Shown: positions 1 to 8,857 of the stretch, piece after piece
Position numbering within the stretch: the stretch's first letter is position 1
How the letters are laid out: each line of letters begins with the position of its first letter
DNA from: Cohnella lupini
Lineage (GTDB): Bacteria > Bacillota > Bacilli > Paenibacillales > Paenibacillaceae
Assembly: GCF_003386205.1 (NCBI RefSeq)
Contig: NZ_QRDY01000022.1
Span: forward strand, 1 to 64,000
DNA length: 64,000 bases
Direction: 5' to 3'
Notes under the pieces: model-generated
What the model saw: only the letters and a program-made list of their open reading frames with translations
The model's database searches: none
Told to the model about the DNA's origin: nothing
Made by a program: the position numbers and the translations under genes

Positions 1-73
1 CACGACCGTTAAGCCCTCCAGCGCCAATGGTACTTGGACCGCAGGGTCCTGGGAGAGTAGGACGTTGCCAGGC
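1..73 (+). rRNA. rrf: 5S ribosomal RNA, 3' part
   Basis: The first 73 bases match the conserved 3' two thirds of Firmicutes 5S rRNA, including the stretch AAGCCCTCCAGCGCC, the GGGAGAGTAGGACG segment and the closing GCCAGGC that pairs with the missing 5' end. The 5' part lies outside the window. An intrinsic terminator follows 12 bases later, so this is the end of an rRNA operon; no tRNA genes follow it. Confidence 0.93.
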
Positions 74-85
74 CGGAGAAACGAG

Positions 86-113
86 AAAGCACCCATCGCT
101 GGGTGCTTTTTTT
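86..113 (+). terminator. rRNA operon terminator
   Basis: A perfect 10-bp stem (AAAGCACCCA / TGGGTGCTTT) with loop TCGC runs into a T tract. It sits just after the 5S gene and is a textbook Rho-independent terminator. Confidence 0.92.
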
Positions 114-487
114 GTACGATCAGAAAGTATAAAATGATTGGGTTCCATTATACTCATCTGATAGATCGTCCAAACGTATACTGCCGTCCCGAAGCCAACG
201 GTGAGAGTTATTCATTTCAAATACGATGTTATTCAATGTATTCTTGAGGCATGTTCAAGTTTTAAGCTGGATAAAGATGTTTTTTATTCCTATTGGTCAC
301 GTTTTGGTCTATTCCTTTCCTAAATACGATCAATAGTGATATCTACTTTCATTGCAAAATTGCTCAAATGCACCAATAACGATGATTACCATTCTAATTA
401 TCTGACTGTGACGTTAGCGTTTTCTTATTGTTATTTATTCCGAAGTTGCCTATCATGAATAGTGACTAAGGAAAGGGGAATATATCC
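114..487. other. Gene-free stretch between 5S terminator and SDR gene
   Basis: About 370 AT-richer bases. I see no convincing coding region, RNA gene or repeat. The promoter of the downstream reductase must lie here, but no -35/-10 pair stands out. A ribosome binding site (AGGAAAGGGG, about 468-477) closes it. Confidence 0.5.
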
Positions 488-1249
488 ATGCAAATCGATA
501 TGACCAATAAAACGGCCCTCATTACCGGCGCAACGGGTCAACTCGGAAGAGTGATGGCGAGAACGTTAGCAAAATGCGGCGCGAATATCGCCATTCATTA
601 TCGCAGCAACGAGGCGCAAGCTCTCCAGCTCCAAGACGAAATTCAATCCTATGGAAGACGCGCTACAATCGTCCATGCGGACATTACGAATCTGGATTCG
701 ATTGTATCCATGAAGAATAAGATTGAAGAACAGCTGGGAACGGTAGATATCGTCGTCGCGAATGCCGTCGTGCAGTACAAATGGACGAGCATTTTGGAAC
801 AAGCTCCGGAAGACTACGCAAGTCAGTTCGATTCCTGTGTCATGCAAAGCGTATATCTAGCGAAAGCGTTCGCCCCTTCGATGATCGAGCGGAAATGGGG
901 AAGATTCGTCGGAATCAACACGGAATGCGTGATGCAGAACTTCCCGACTCAATCCGCGTACGTTTCCGGTAAGAGAGGAATGGATGGAATCTATCGCATT
1001 CTGGCCAAGGAAATCGGGGAACATCAAATCACCGTTAACCAAGTCGCCCCGGGTTGGACGATCAGCGAACGGGATCGCGAGAATAATACCGAGCGTAGCG
1101 AATCGTATGAACAATCCGTTCCATTGAAACGCAGGGGTACCGACCAAGAGATCGCGAACGTCGTTGCTTTCTTGGCTTCGGATCTGGCGAGTTTCATAAC
1201 GGGAGCTTATATACCCGTTAGCGGCGGCAACGTCATGCCATCCATTTAA
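488..1249 (+). CDS. SDR family NAD(P)-dependent oxidoreductase
   Basis: A 253-residue classical short-chain dehydrogenase/reductase. The N-terminal nucleotide-binding motif TGATGQLG is at residues 13-20, the NNAG-like strand end is ANAVV (91-95), and the catalytic pair is Tyr158/Lys162 (YVSGK). APGW at 187-190 and the C-terminal SGGNVMPS fit the fold. The residue 13 before Tyr158, normally the catalytic Ser, reads Thr145 (INTEC), so activity may be altered. The family reduces carbonyls or oxidises alcohols with NAD(P)H; the substrate cannot be told from sequence. It is a single gene with a strong ribosome binding site 8-10 bases before ATG and a terminator directly after it. Confidence 0.88.
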   Translation: MQIDMTNKTALITGATGQLGRVMARTLAKCGANIAIHYRSNEAQALQLQDEIQSYGRRATIVHADITNLDSIVSMKNKIEEQLGTVDIVVANAVVQYKWTSILEQAPEDYASQFDSCVMQSVYLAKAFAPSMIERKWGRFVGINTECVMQNFPTQSAYVSGKRGMDGIYRILAKEIGEHQITVNQVAPGWTISERDRENNTERSESYEQSVPLKRRGTDQEIANVVAFLASDLASFITGAYIPVSGGNVMPSI

Positions 1250-1256
1250 ACTAAAC

Positions 1257-1292
1257 AAACGCAATGCGAGGTTCAGCCGCATTGCGTTTTTT
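1257..1292. terminator. Bidirectional terminator between convergent genes
   Basis: A 12-bp stem (AAACGCAATGCG / CGCATTGCGTTT) with a 9-base loop and T runs on both strands. It serves the reductase gene on the plus strand and the cdaS-side MFS gene on the minus strand. Confidence 0.85.
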
Positions 1293-1305
1293 CTATTTGG
1301 CATAC

Positions 1306-2517
1306 TTAGTATAGACGATGTCCCGGCCTTATGAAGATGGCATTGATCAACGCAGCGAGCAGTGCCGCAATCGCGATAACGTAGAACAACGCGGACATCG
1401 AGCCCCGTAAGAGCAGAGCGCTGACCGGCGGTCCGGCCGCTACCCCTATAAATCTCATGCTGCTATATAGCGAAGTGACCGTCCCCCGCTGCTTCTGGTC
1501 GATACCTTCCGTAATGAGCGCGTCGAGACTGGGCAGCGCTGCCCCGATTCCAGCGGACGCGAAAGCGAGCATCAATACGACCCACCATGTTTGATCCCAT
1601 TCGACAATCCCAAGAAGGAATAAAACGATTGCTGCTAACGTTAACCCGATGAAGCTGGTCCATTTCATCGTTTGTTTGTTTTGACCGATCCATTTTCCGC
1701 TCAAGAACGAAACTAAACACAAACAAGCTAGCGGAACGGCGAGAATTAATCCTTTGATTATCGGTTTAATGCCGCGGCTTTCCAAAGTTTCGGACAAGAA
1801 AAACAAGCTGCCGAAAATAATGAACATGCAGATGCCGCCGATCGCGAATATCCCATATAACCATTTTCCTTTCATGCGAAGAAGGGCAAGTATGGCTTTA
1901 AGAAATTTGGCGGGACTGATCGGCTTCTGTTGCTTTTTCTTGTTCGCAGCGGGTTTGACTAGGAAGAGTACCAGGAAAAAGGAGAGCATGCTGAATATCG
2001 GAATCGCGAAAAAAGGAATATACCATGTCCAAATCGCAAGAGCTGCCCCGATGATCGGACTAATAACCTTGCCGAAAGTGTTCGCGGTTTCCACTAAACC
2101 AAGCCCGCTGCTGACATCTTCGTCATTCTTGAACAAATCGCCTACCAACGGCAATACGACCGGAAAACAACCCGAGGAGCCCAATCCTTGCACCAGTCTG
2201 GCAATTAAAATGTATCTATAGGCATTATCGGGCCACAGCGCCGCCAAGCCTGCGCCGACGCCGGCGATGGAAACGAGGAGCAAAGAAGGCAAGATAACCG
2301 CTTTACGACTATAACGATCGGAAAGATACCCGGCGATGGGAATAAACAGGATAGCTACTGCGGCATAAGCGGTAATGATGAGGCTCGCTTGAAGAGCCGA
2401 AATGCGAAGCGCTTTCTGCATCGCGGGTAAAACGGGAATAAGCATGGAGTTAGCGAGCGTCATCGTTAATGGGATAGAGGCGATCGAAAGCAAATCCCAT
2501 TTCTTACGGGCTTCCAT
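1306..2517 (-). CDS. MFS transporter, DHA1-type drug exporter family
   Basis: A 403-residue integral membrane protein with about 12 hydrophobic segments in two six-helix halves. The motif-A signature between helices 2 and 3 is clear (GYLSDRYSRKAVI, near residue 63), and the helix-5 region carries the GxxxGPxxG-like stretch FGKVISPIIGAAL typical of antiporters of the 12-helix DHA1 group. Such proteins export small molecules, often drugs, against protons. The start is supported by GGAGG five to six bases upstream of the ATG on the minus strand. It stands alone, convergent with the SDR gene; the substrate is unknown. Confidence 0.85.
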   Translation of the reverse strand: MEARKKWDLLSIASIPLTMTLANSMLIPVLPAMQKALRISALQASLIITAYAAVAILFIPIAGYLSDRYSRKAVILPSLLLVSIAGVGAGLAALWPDNAYRYILIARLVQGLGSSGCFPVVLPLVGDLFKNDEDVSSGLGLVETANTFGKVISPIIGAALAIWTWYIPFFAIPIFSMLSFFLVLFLVKPAANKKKQQKPISPAKFLKAILALLRMKGKWLYGIFAIGGICMFIIFGSLFFLSETLESRGIKPIIKGLILAVPLACLCLVSFLSGKWIGQNKQTMKWTSFIGLTLAAIVLFLLGIVEWDQTWWVVLMLAFASAGIGAALPSLDALITEGIDQKQRGTVTSLYSSMRFIGVAAGPPVSALLLRGSMSALFYVIAIAALLAALINAIFIRPGHRLY

Positions 2518-2660
2518 AATGGTCCTCCCTGAACTAAACAGACATTTTAACGGTTATAGGAGCGACCATTTCCGGCTTACCGGTCAATGATGATTATTCT
2601 AGCCAGTAGTATCGTCCAAGGGCAGTCGGAATAATCGGAATTCGACTGTCCCGAGTACCG

Positions 2661-3278
2661 CTAAGGTGTGATCACCGGGTACAACTGTCCTTTGTTGGCG
2701 AAGGAGGCTTTGCCCGTCTCTTCCGAAACGACCAGTACGATGGCATCGCTAAGCTCGGTCAAACCGACGGCCGCGCGATGACGGGTGCCCGTGATTCGAT
2801 CGTTATTCTGAGTCGAAGTCAACGGTAAGATGTTCTTAGCGGAGACGATTTGATTCGCTCGGATAAGGACCGCGCCGTCGTGCAGAGGACTCCCGGGATA
2901 AAAAATGGACTCCAGCAAGGTGTGGGTAACGGGAGCTCCGACATGAATGCCCGGTTGAAGAAATATATCCAGGGAATCGCTTCTTTCCACCGCGATCAAA
3001 GCTCCGTGCCTGCGTTCGGACAAGGTTTGGATCGTTAGGGACAAGTCCATGTATCTTTCGATGTACGGAGATAAATAACAATTCAGGTAAAAGGTCGCGG
3101 CGCTCGATTCGATGTGAAGGAAGTTTTTCTTGACCTTCTCAAACTCTCCGAGCGTACATTCGTCCTCATTGTCAATGTTTCCCAGGAGCTCGTGCAGAGT
3201 AGCAATCATTTCAAGAATGTCTTCCTTGATGATTTTTTTCATTGGCGAAAAATCGCAATTCGGCGAGGTAATCGTCAT
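2661..3278 (-). CDS. cdaS: Sporulation-specific diadenylate cyclase CdaS
   Basis: A 205-residue protein with the architecture of Bacillus CdaS (YojJ): an N-terminal helical regulatory region (about residues 10-75) and a DAC (DisA_N) domain (about 80-200). Both catalytic motifs are present, DGA at 134-136 (LHDGAVLI) and RHR at 166-168 (GTRHRAAVGL), so it should make cyclic di-AMP from two ATP. There is no transmembrane segment, unlike CdaA. In B. subtilis this enzyme is made in the forespore and helps spore germination; the promoter seen upstream agrees with forespore expression. AAGGAG lies 8 bases before the ATG. Length matches the family (about 207). Confidence 0.93.
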   Translation of the reverse strand: MTITSPNCDFSPMKKIIKEDILEMIATLHELLGNIDNEDECTLGEFEKVKKNFLHIESSAATFYLNCYLSPYIERYMDLSLTIQTLSERRHGALIAVERSDSLDIFLQPGIHVGAPVTHTLLESIFYPGSPLHDGAVLIRANQIVSAKNILPLTSTQNNDRITGTRHRAAVGLTELSDAIVLVVSEETGKASFANKGQLYPVITP

Positions 3279-3307
3279 AGGTCACGCTCCTTGATCTTTC
3301 TCCGGAT

Positions 3308-3337
3308 TAGGATGCAGATAATGGGGCTACTGTATGC
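3308..3337 (-). promoter_or_regulatory. Putative sigma-G (forespore) promoter of cdaS
   Basis: Reading the minus strand, GCATA (3337-3333) is followed after 18 bases by CATCCTA (3314-3308). This fits the published sigma-G consensus, GnATR in the -35 region and CATnnTA in the -10 region with 17-18 bases between. Transcription would begin near 3301, giving a short leader that contains the AAGGAG at 3292-3287. It is a sequence match only. Confidence 0.5.
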
Positions 3338-3468
3338 GAACGATTAAAAATCGGGAACAGTAACCTTTAGGTAACTAACGCAACTCTTTTTCAGCTCTTA
3401 TCCTCCGTAGCCATTTACATTACAATTAGAATTGGCGCGATAAAGCAAAAGAAGGAGCGTGAAGAAAG

Positions 3469-4374
3469 ATGGAACGAGCGATATTGGGCAGGACAGGCCT
3501 TGAAGTCACTAAGTTAGGCTTTGGAGCGATGGAAATTCGCGGACCTCGGGTATGGAACGGACGGCCTGTTACCGATTCCGAGTCGGAGACGATCTTGAAC
3601 GCGGTTCTGGATAGCGGCATCAACTTCATAGATACGGCCTATGATTACGGACGGAGCGAGGAGCTCATCGGCCGATTTATCAGTCACAGGAGGAAAGAAT
3701 ATATTCTGGCAACCAAATGCGGATGTACGTTAGTCGATCATGGAGATCACGACGAGACACCGCATGTATGGACTAGGGACAACCTGTTACACAATATCGA
3801 TACGAGCTTAAGCCGGATGAGAACGGATTATATCGACTTACTGCAGCTCCACGGTCCTACCGTCCAGCAGACGGAAGACGGACGGCTAGTCGACGTACTC
3901 AAGGAAATCCAAGCGACCGGCAAAGTCCGTTGGATCGGCATCTCTACCTATTTGCCGCACATAACGACTTATATCGACTCCGAAAATTACGATACGTTCC
4001 AAATCCCTTATTCCGCATTGGAGAGGGAGCATGAAGACTTGATTCGGATTGCAGGAGAAAGCGGCGCGGGAATTATCGTTCGCGGCGGCGTCGGCCGAGG
4101 AGAACCCGGCGCTGGATTAGGCCAAGCGGATCGATGGGATACATGGGAAAAAGCAGGACTGGACGAGCTTCTAGAGGAAGGGGAAAGCCGCACGGGTTTC
4201 TTGCTGAGATACACGCTCACGCATCCTCAATTATCCACGACGATAGTCGGAACGAAAAATCAGGTTCATTTGGCGGAGAATGTCAAATTTGCACAAAAAG
4301 GAGCTCTTTCCGATCAAGTGTACGTCGAAGCTAAGCGTCGGTTGGATGCCGTTGGTTGTTCGCCCGTTGTTTAA
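3469..4374 (+). CDS. Aldo/keto reductase
   Basis: A 301-residue NAD(P)H-dependent oxidoreductase of the aldo/keto reductase superfamily, a TIM barrel. The catalytic tetrad is complete: Asp55 and Tyr60 (FIDTAYDYG), Lys83 (ATKCG) and His128 (LLQLHGP). The N-terminal RxLGRTGLxVxxLGFG stretch and the C-terminal cofactor region (TTIVGTKNQVHLAEN) are typical. AAGGAGCG precedes the ATG. Another aldo/keto reductase follows after 35 bases, so the two are probably co-transcribed. The substrate is not predictable; members act on sugars, aldehydes and ketones. Confidence 0.9.
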   Translation: MERAILGRTGLEVTKLGFGAMEIRGPRVWNGRPVTDSESETILNAVLDSGINFIDTAYDYGRSEELIGRFISHRRKEYILATKCGCTLVDHGDHDETPHVWTRDNLLHNIDTSLSRMRTDYIDLLQLHGPTVQQTEDGRLVDVLKEIQATGKVRWIGISTYLPHITTYIDSENYDTFQIPYSALEREHEDLIRIAGESGAGIIVRGGVGRGEPGAGLGQADRWDTWEKAGLDELLEEGESRTGFLLRYTLTHPQLSTTIVGTKNQVHLAENVKFAQKGALSDQVYVEAKRRLDAVGCSPVV

Positions 4375-4409
4375 TAACATTAATTAAATAGAAGCCAGGA
4401 GGAAATCCA

Positions 4410-5381
4410 ATGAATTATAGAACGTTAGGTAAAACAGGGTTGAAGGTATCGGAAGTAGGTTACGGTGCATGGGGAATCGGTAAATCCGCTTGGGTCGGCG
4501 CATCCGATGACGAATCTCTCAAAGCTCTGAACAGATCGATCGAATTAGGCTTGAACTTCATCGATACGGCTATCGGTTACGGGGAAGGGCACAGCGAGAA
4601 GCTTGTCGGCCAAGCCGTGAGGGAACATTCGGAGAAAATTTACGTGGCGACTAAGATCCCGCCGAAGAACTATCAATGGCCAGCTCGCGCCGGGGTTCCC
4701 GCGGAAGATGCCTTCCCTGCCGAACATGTCATCAAATCTACTGAGCAAAGCTTACAAAATCTAGGTTTGGACACGATTGATGTCCAACAATTCCACGTGT
4801 GGTCCGATGAATGGGTCGGCCATGGAGATTGGATGGAAGGCATTAGGAAGTTGAAGGAACATGGCAAGATTAAGCACTTCGGAGTCTCGATTAACGATCA
4901 TCAGCCGGCGAACGCGATTAAACTGATCGAAACCGGTTTGGTCGACACCGTTCAAGTGATCTACAATATTTTCGAGCAAAGCCCTGAGGACGAATTATTG
5001 GCTGCTTGCATAAAACACAACGTTGGAGTCATTGTCCGCGTTGCGCTTGATGAAGGCGGTTTAACGGGAACGATTACTCCGGACACGAAGTTCGAAAGCG
5101 GCGACTTCCGCGAAGGTTACTTCCGGGGCGATCGCAAACAAGAAGTGTTCGACAGGGTTAATCGTATTACTTCGGATCTAGGCATCGAACAAGAGCAAAT
5201 GGCTGAAACGGCGCTTCGTTACGTATTGAGCCATCCTGCGGTATCCACGGTTATTCCGGGAATGCGTACCGTGCGCAACGTAGAGCGGAACATGAAGGTC
5301 GGAGACGGTCTCGGCCTTCCGAGCGATCAAGTTCAAAAGCTTAAAGCGCATCGTTGGATTCGTAACTTCTACGGCGGATAA
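4410..5381 (+). CDS. Aldo/keto reductase
   Basis: A 323-residue aldo/keto reductase with the complete tetrad Asp52, Tyr57 (FIDTAIGYG), Lys82 (ATKIPPK) and His129 (VQQFHVW). The C-terminal [14 protein letters not shown] motif binds the NADP 2'-phosphate region in the family. It follows the previous reductase by 35 bases with its own ribosome binding site (AGGAGG, 4399-4404) and is closed by a strong terminator. The two enzymes are only distantly alike, so this is not a fresh tandem duplication. It resembles the L-fucose dehydrogenase/galactose dehydrogenase-like group in general layout; specificity is uncertain. Confidence 0.9.
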   Translation: MNYRTLGKTGLKVSEVGYGAWGIGKSAWVGASDDESLKALNRSIELGLNFIDTAIGYGEGHSEKLVGQAVREHSEKIYVATKIPPKNYQWPARAGVPAEDAFPAEHVIKSTEQSLQNLGLDTIDVQQFHVWSDEWVGHGDWMEGIRKLKEHGKIKHFGVSINDHQPANAIKLIETGLVDTVQVIYNIFEQSPEDELLAACIKHNVGVIVRVALDEGGLTGTITPDTKFESGDFREGYFRGDRKQEVFDRVNRITSDLGIEQEQMAETALRYVLSHPAVSTVIPGMRTVRNVERNMKVGDGLGLPSDQVQKLKAHRWIRNFYGG

Positions 5382-5402
5382 TGAACGTTATAGGAAGTGG
5401 AG

Positions 5403-5442
5403 TGGAACATCTTGCCGGACTCGGCGAGGTGTTCCATTTCTT
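5403..5442 (+). terminator. Terminator after the aldo/keto reductase pair
   Basis: A 14-bp stem (TGGAACATCTTGCC / GGCGAGGTGTTCCA, two G-U pairs) with a 6-base loop, followed by TTTCTT. It separates the reductase pair from the next plus-strand group. Confidence 0.8.
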
Positions 5443-5573
5443 ATGACGAGAGGTATTCGGCGTAAGACCATCGAATAGAAAGAGAGAGTAGGAGTGATTT
5501 CACGAAGTGAAGGCGTACAGGGGTTAACGGTTGATGGATGATCTGAGGAGATCTAAGGGGGATTAAATAACGA

Positions 5574-5921
5574 ATGGACTCGGAATGGCTGGGACGGATC
5601 AGACGGTTATGCTTATCTTTTCCCGATACAAGCGAACGGGATAGTCACGGGGCTCCTACGTTTTTCTTCAAAGACAAGAAGATGTTCGTGCAATATCGCG
5701 ACAATCATCATGGCGACGGCAGATTAGCGCTGTGGTGCGCTTCTACTTCCGACGTGCGATCCACGCTCATTCAGTCCGAACCCGAGATCTATTTTTTACC
5801 GCCGTATGTCGCCCATCTCGGTTGGGTCGGAGTGCGGTTGGATCGCGATGTAAGCTGGGAAGAAATCGAGAGCGTAGTCGGCGACGCTTATTTGAATAAA
5901 CGAAATCCAAAGCGCAAATAA
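5574..5921 (+). CDS. MmcQ/YjbR family protein
   Basis: A 115-residue protein of the MmcQ/YjbR family, a small alpha/beta fold resembling CyaY that is often labelled DNA-binding. Family marks are the early SFPDTSERDSHGAPTF stretch, KKMFVQ, and the conserved PPYVAHLGWVGVRLD followed by a Trp (SWEEIE). Function in cells is not established. The start is supported by AAGGGGG about 11 bases upstream. It heads a plus-strand run of five genes (to 9361) with short gaps. Confidence 0.85.
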   Translation: MDSEWLGRIRRLCLSFPDTSERDSHGAPTFFFKDKKMFVQYRDNHHGDGRLALWCASTSDVRSTLIQSEPEIYFLPPYVAHLGWVGVRLDRDVSWEEIESVVGDAYLNKRNPKRK

Positions 5922-5954
5922 GCGGATTCGAGTGAAAGGGAGAAGAAATAATCG

Positions 5955-6692
5955 ATGTTCGATCACGACTACAGAGTCTCGTTTCCGGAACGAAGAGTAT
6001 TTGTTTCAAGGAATCATCAGTGGGCTTTCGCCGCTTGGGCCATGGCACGGAACCGGGATTGGACAATCGCTCCAACGACATTGCTGCATGTCGACGCGCA
6101 TCTGGACGACACATGGGACGGAGTTGTGGTACCCGGACTGCATGAAATGAAGGAAATCGACGATTATATGAACGTCGCTGCAGGACTTGAGATCGACAAC
6201 TTCATATGGGCCGGATTCGCGGCGAGAACGATCAATCGGATCGTCTATGTATGTCCCAAGGATAACGATGCTTCCGATCCTTTCGATTTATCCGAGTGGG
6301 ATCTTAATGGCGAACAGTTGAAACCAATTAAGCAGCTTCTAGAAGAGAGAGATTATACTGGTCTAAGATTCGAGTCGATAGCTGCATTGCGACAGAGTAT
6401 CCAAGCTGACGCCGATGCTAGAGAGGAAATGTTCCCGCTACCGGGTTCGGTCATTCTGGATCTGGATTTGGACGTCTTCAAAGCGAATTTAATCGATCCC
6501 TTGGATCCGTCGCTGAAGCCGGATTGGCAAATCAAGGAGGAGCTTAGCTTCTTACGCGATCTCTATCCCTATGACTTGATCAGCGTTGCCTTATCTCCCT
6601 CTTTCTGCGGGGGAGAGGAAAACTGCGCGAGATTATACGGGCTCTTCCTCGAGTGCTTCGGTTTGGATCCATCAATGGCCGAAGCGTGGTAG
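5955..6692 (+). CDS. UPF0489 family protein with ureohydrolase-like metal motif
   Basis: A 245-residue protein matching the UPF0489 (C5orf22-like) family. Two acidic/His clusters stand out: HVDAHLDD at residues 45-52 and SVILDLDLDVF at 165-175 (Asp169, 171, 173). Their spacing recalls the two-metal site of arginase-type ureohydrolases; members of this family include peptide arginases, which turn arginine into ornithine in peptides. No precursor peptide gene is seen nearby, so that role is only a possibility. The gene lies 33 bases after the YjbR gene, with GAAAGGGAGAAG upstream of the ATG. Confidence 0.65.
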   Translation: MFDHDYRVSFPERRVFVSRNHQWAFAAWAMARNRDWTIAPTTLLHVDAHLDDTWDGVVVPGLHEMKEIDDYMNVAAGLEIDNFIWAGFAARTINRIVYVCPKDNDASDPFDLSEWDLNGEQLKPIKQLLEERDYTGLRFESIAALRQSIQADADAREEMFPLPGSVILDLDLDVFKANLIDPLDPSLKPDWQIKEELSFLRDLYPYDLISVALSPSFCGGEENCARLYGLFLECFGLDPSMAEAW

Positions 6693-6762
6693 CCGCCGTT
6701 AAGTCGCTATAATTACCGAGGTCCGACGCAGGTTCTCATTCCCGTAGTCGGCTTGTTTGCGT

Positions 6763-6768
6763 TATAAT
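6763..6768 (+). promoter_or_regulatory. Possible -10 element before the 6821 gene
   Basis: A perfect TATAAT at 6763-6768 lies in the 128-base gap before the next gene. The -35 region 17 bases upstream is poor (TCCCGT), so this is a weak call; it suggests the 6821 gene has its own promoter within the run. Confidence 0.3.
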
Positions 6769-6820
6769 CAATGAAAGCTTGTTAGGCGAGTTGCTTCAAA
6801 AGGGTTGGTGAAAGAAGAAT

Positions 6821-7780
6821 ATGAATGAACGCCGATTGTTAAGCGAAGGACTCTCGATCATCTCTTCCTGTCGCGGGAAGACGGGAGACATCTGGCACGC
6901 TCATTACGGCGCGGCAGCGATAGCGTGCGCATTCTTGGCGAATGAGAATCGGATGTCCGACGAAGCCGCACGCAGTATGGCGAAGCAAGCTTTATTCATG
7001 GTGGAGAAAAATCGATTAACCGAGAATATAGCGGCAATTCCCGCAGTCGATGCAGCCAGTGCGGAGGAGGCTATCGTCGAAGCATTGGAGTCGACGATTG
7101 ATAGCCTGCATTGGGTCGGGCATAACGCCATTTATGCTGCCTTGAGCCTAAAAGCGATACGGGAACTGAACGGGTGGGGGAAGATTAACGATATTAATGA
7201 AATTGGAGGACTTGTACGGTCATTCGCTTCAACCATACCCGGAAGATCCTGGATCGGTTATTCCGCATCCGAGGTGAAGAGGCTGACGATAAGCGAGGAT
7301 GATCGAATTCCGAGCATACTTACCCCTAAGCAGTTATCGGAATTCATCCTTCGGGAGTTATCCGAAATCGAAGTCATTTACCGCGCCGAGGCCCATCACG
7401 ATCTAATCGGGCATCTTCTCACATTCTCCCATGCTCTTAACATCTTGTATGACTTGGGGTATGAGTTCTTATTCCTCAGAGGTTTGGTCCCGTTATTGCA
7501 ACTGGTCAAAGCGTTGAGGAAAAGCCGAGATTGGGCAACGGACGATTCCATCAAGCTTATTTCGCCGGTAGACCGGAAGCCGCTTGTCGAGGCGAAGCCA
7601 GGAAAGCTTTCGCCGCTATCGGAGCCATTCTGGCGAATTGATCATAGTCATCACGATTGGGATTACGGACACCATTTCAAGTTTACCTTCAGCTATTATA
7701 ATCATATCCATCGTGTCCCCGAGTTCAAATCCGAGACGGAAGCGAAGTTCATGAGAATAATCGGCGAGTGCGATAATTAA
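6821..7780 (+). CDS. Hypothetical protein, His-rich helical
   Basis: A 319-residue protein I do not recognise. It is predicted mainly alpha-helical and soluble, with no signal peptide or membrane segment. Conserved-looking His clusters are HAHYGAAA (about 26-33), WVGHNAIYAAL (about 97), EAHHDLIGHLL (about 189-199) and, near the C-terminus, DHSHHDWDYGHHFKF (about 274-288). This pattern suggests a metal site and loosely recalls questin-oxidase-like helical proteins, but no family can be asserted. It sits 128 bases after the UPF0489 gene and 34 before an epimerase gene. Confidence 0.6.
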   Translation: MNERRLLSEGLSIISSCRGKTGDIWHAHYGAAAIACAFLANENRMSDEAARSMAKQALFMVEKNRLTENIAAIPAVDAASAEEAIVEALESTIDSLHWVGHNAIYAALSLKAIRELNGWGKINDINEIGGLVRSFASTIPGRSWIGYSASEVKRLTISEDDRIPSILTPKQLSEFILRELSEIEVIYRAEAHHDLIGHLLTFSHALNILYDLGYEFLFLRGLVPLLQLVKALRKSRDWATDDSIKLISPVDRKPLVEAKPGKLSPLSEPFWRIDHSHHDWDYGHHFKFTFSYYNHIHRVPEFKSETEAKFMRIIGECDN

Positions 7781-7814
7781 ATGAGAGATTCGGTGTTCGC
7801 ATTGGAGGTTAACC

Positions 7815-8825
7815 ATGAAAATATTAATATTAGGCGGAACTGTCTTCCTCGGCCATCACCTTGTACACAGCGCCGTGAGAGCAGGGCATGAAGTCACGAT
7901 ATTTTCCAGAGGGATTACGCGCGCTGAATCTGTACCCGATGGAGTCGAGAAACTGATCGGCAATCGTGACGGAAATCTGGATGCCTTGGCCGGTAAGCGA
8001 TGGGACGCGGTCATCGACACTTCCGGTTACGTGCCAAGAGTCGTAAGATTATCCGCCAAGCTGTTGGCGACGGTAACTGATCATTATACCTTTATCTCGA
8101 GCGTATCGGTTTATCGGGATTTCCTTACTCCCGGAATCGACGAAACGGGAACGATCGGAACGTTGTCGGATCCCTCCACGGAAGACGTAGGTTCCGCATA
8201 CGGACAGCTGAAAGCTTTATGCGAGCAAGCGGTAGAACAGGAAATGCCCGGCCGCGCGTTGGTCATCAGACCGGGATTGATCGTAGGTCCGTTGGATCCC
8301 ACCGATCGGTTTACCTATTGGCCGTCGCGGATAAGACGCGGATGTCAAGTTCTCGCTCCCGGAACCCCCGACGCATCCGTTCAAATCATCGACGCAAGGG
8401 ATTTAGCAGACTGGACGATTCGGATGATCGAAAGCAAAGCGACTGGCGTCTATAACGCTGCAGGTCCAACAGGAAAGCTAACGATGGCTTCCTTCTTGGA
8501 CCAATGCCGGCAAGCCGTCGGCAGCGATTCGGAGCTCGTATGGGTCGACAACGACTTTCTGTTGAAGAATGGAATCGGTCCTTGGATCGAAATGCCGTTG
8601 TGGATACCGGGCGTAGGCGAGACCGAACAAGTTCGTCACTTGTTGTCCGTAAATGCGGAGAAAGCGCTGGCAGCGGGTCTTACATTCAGGCCGCTTAAGG
8701 ACACGATACTCGATACCTTGCAGTGGGATCTCTCAAGAGATATCGCAGATCGCAGGGTGGGAGCCGGCATGGATGCGGCAAAAGAGGAGCGTCTGCTGAA
8801 TGACTGGCTTCAAAGCCGGGATTAG
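7815..8825 (+). CDS. NAD-dependent epimerase/dehydratase family protein
   Basis: A 336-residue extended short-chain dehydrogenase. The Rossmann motif GGTVFLG (7-13) opens the protein, and the catalytic pair Tyr129/Lys133 (YGQLK) follows the SSVSVY segment at 95-100. Later come the substrate-domain residues RPGLIVGP and the D-x-R-D-L-A motif (IIDARDLADW). Such proteins modify sugar nucleotides or related substrates, and the group with GGTxFLG is common in Bacillales without a known substrate. A strong TTGGAGGT precedes the ATG. It is followed after about 30 bases by an acetyltransferase gene, probably in the same transcript. Confidence 0.85.
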   Translation: MKILILGGTVFLGHHLVHSAVRAGHEVTIFSRGITRAESVPDGVEKLIGNRDGNLDALAGKRWDAVIDTSGYVPRVVRLSAKLLATVTDHYTFISSVSVYRDFLTPGIDETGTIGTLSDPSTEDVGSAYGQLKALCEQAVEQEMPGRALVIRPGLIVGPLDPTDRFTYWPSRIRRGCQVLAPGTPDASVQIIDARDLADWTIRMIESKATGVYNAAGPTGKLTMASFLDQCRQAVGSDSELVWVDNDFLLKNGIGPWIEMPLWIPGVGETEQVRHLLSVNAEKALAAGLTFRPLKDTILDTLQWDLSRDIADRRVGAGMDAAKEERLLNDWLQSRD

Positions 8826-8857
8826 GAGAATAATATATACGAATGGAGATACCGCAA

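Noticed and set aside
857-1303. 148-codon antisense frame over the SDR gene
   Set aside because: A shadow of the intact SDR gene; no start signal or domain.
2620-2652. Hairpin between cdaS and the MFS gene as terminator of cdaS
   Set aside because: The stem is bulged and no T tract follows on the minus strand.
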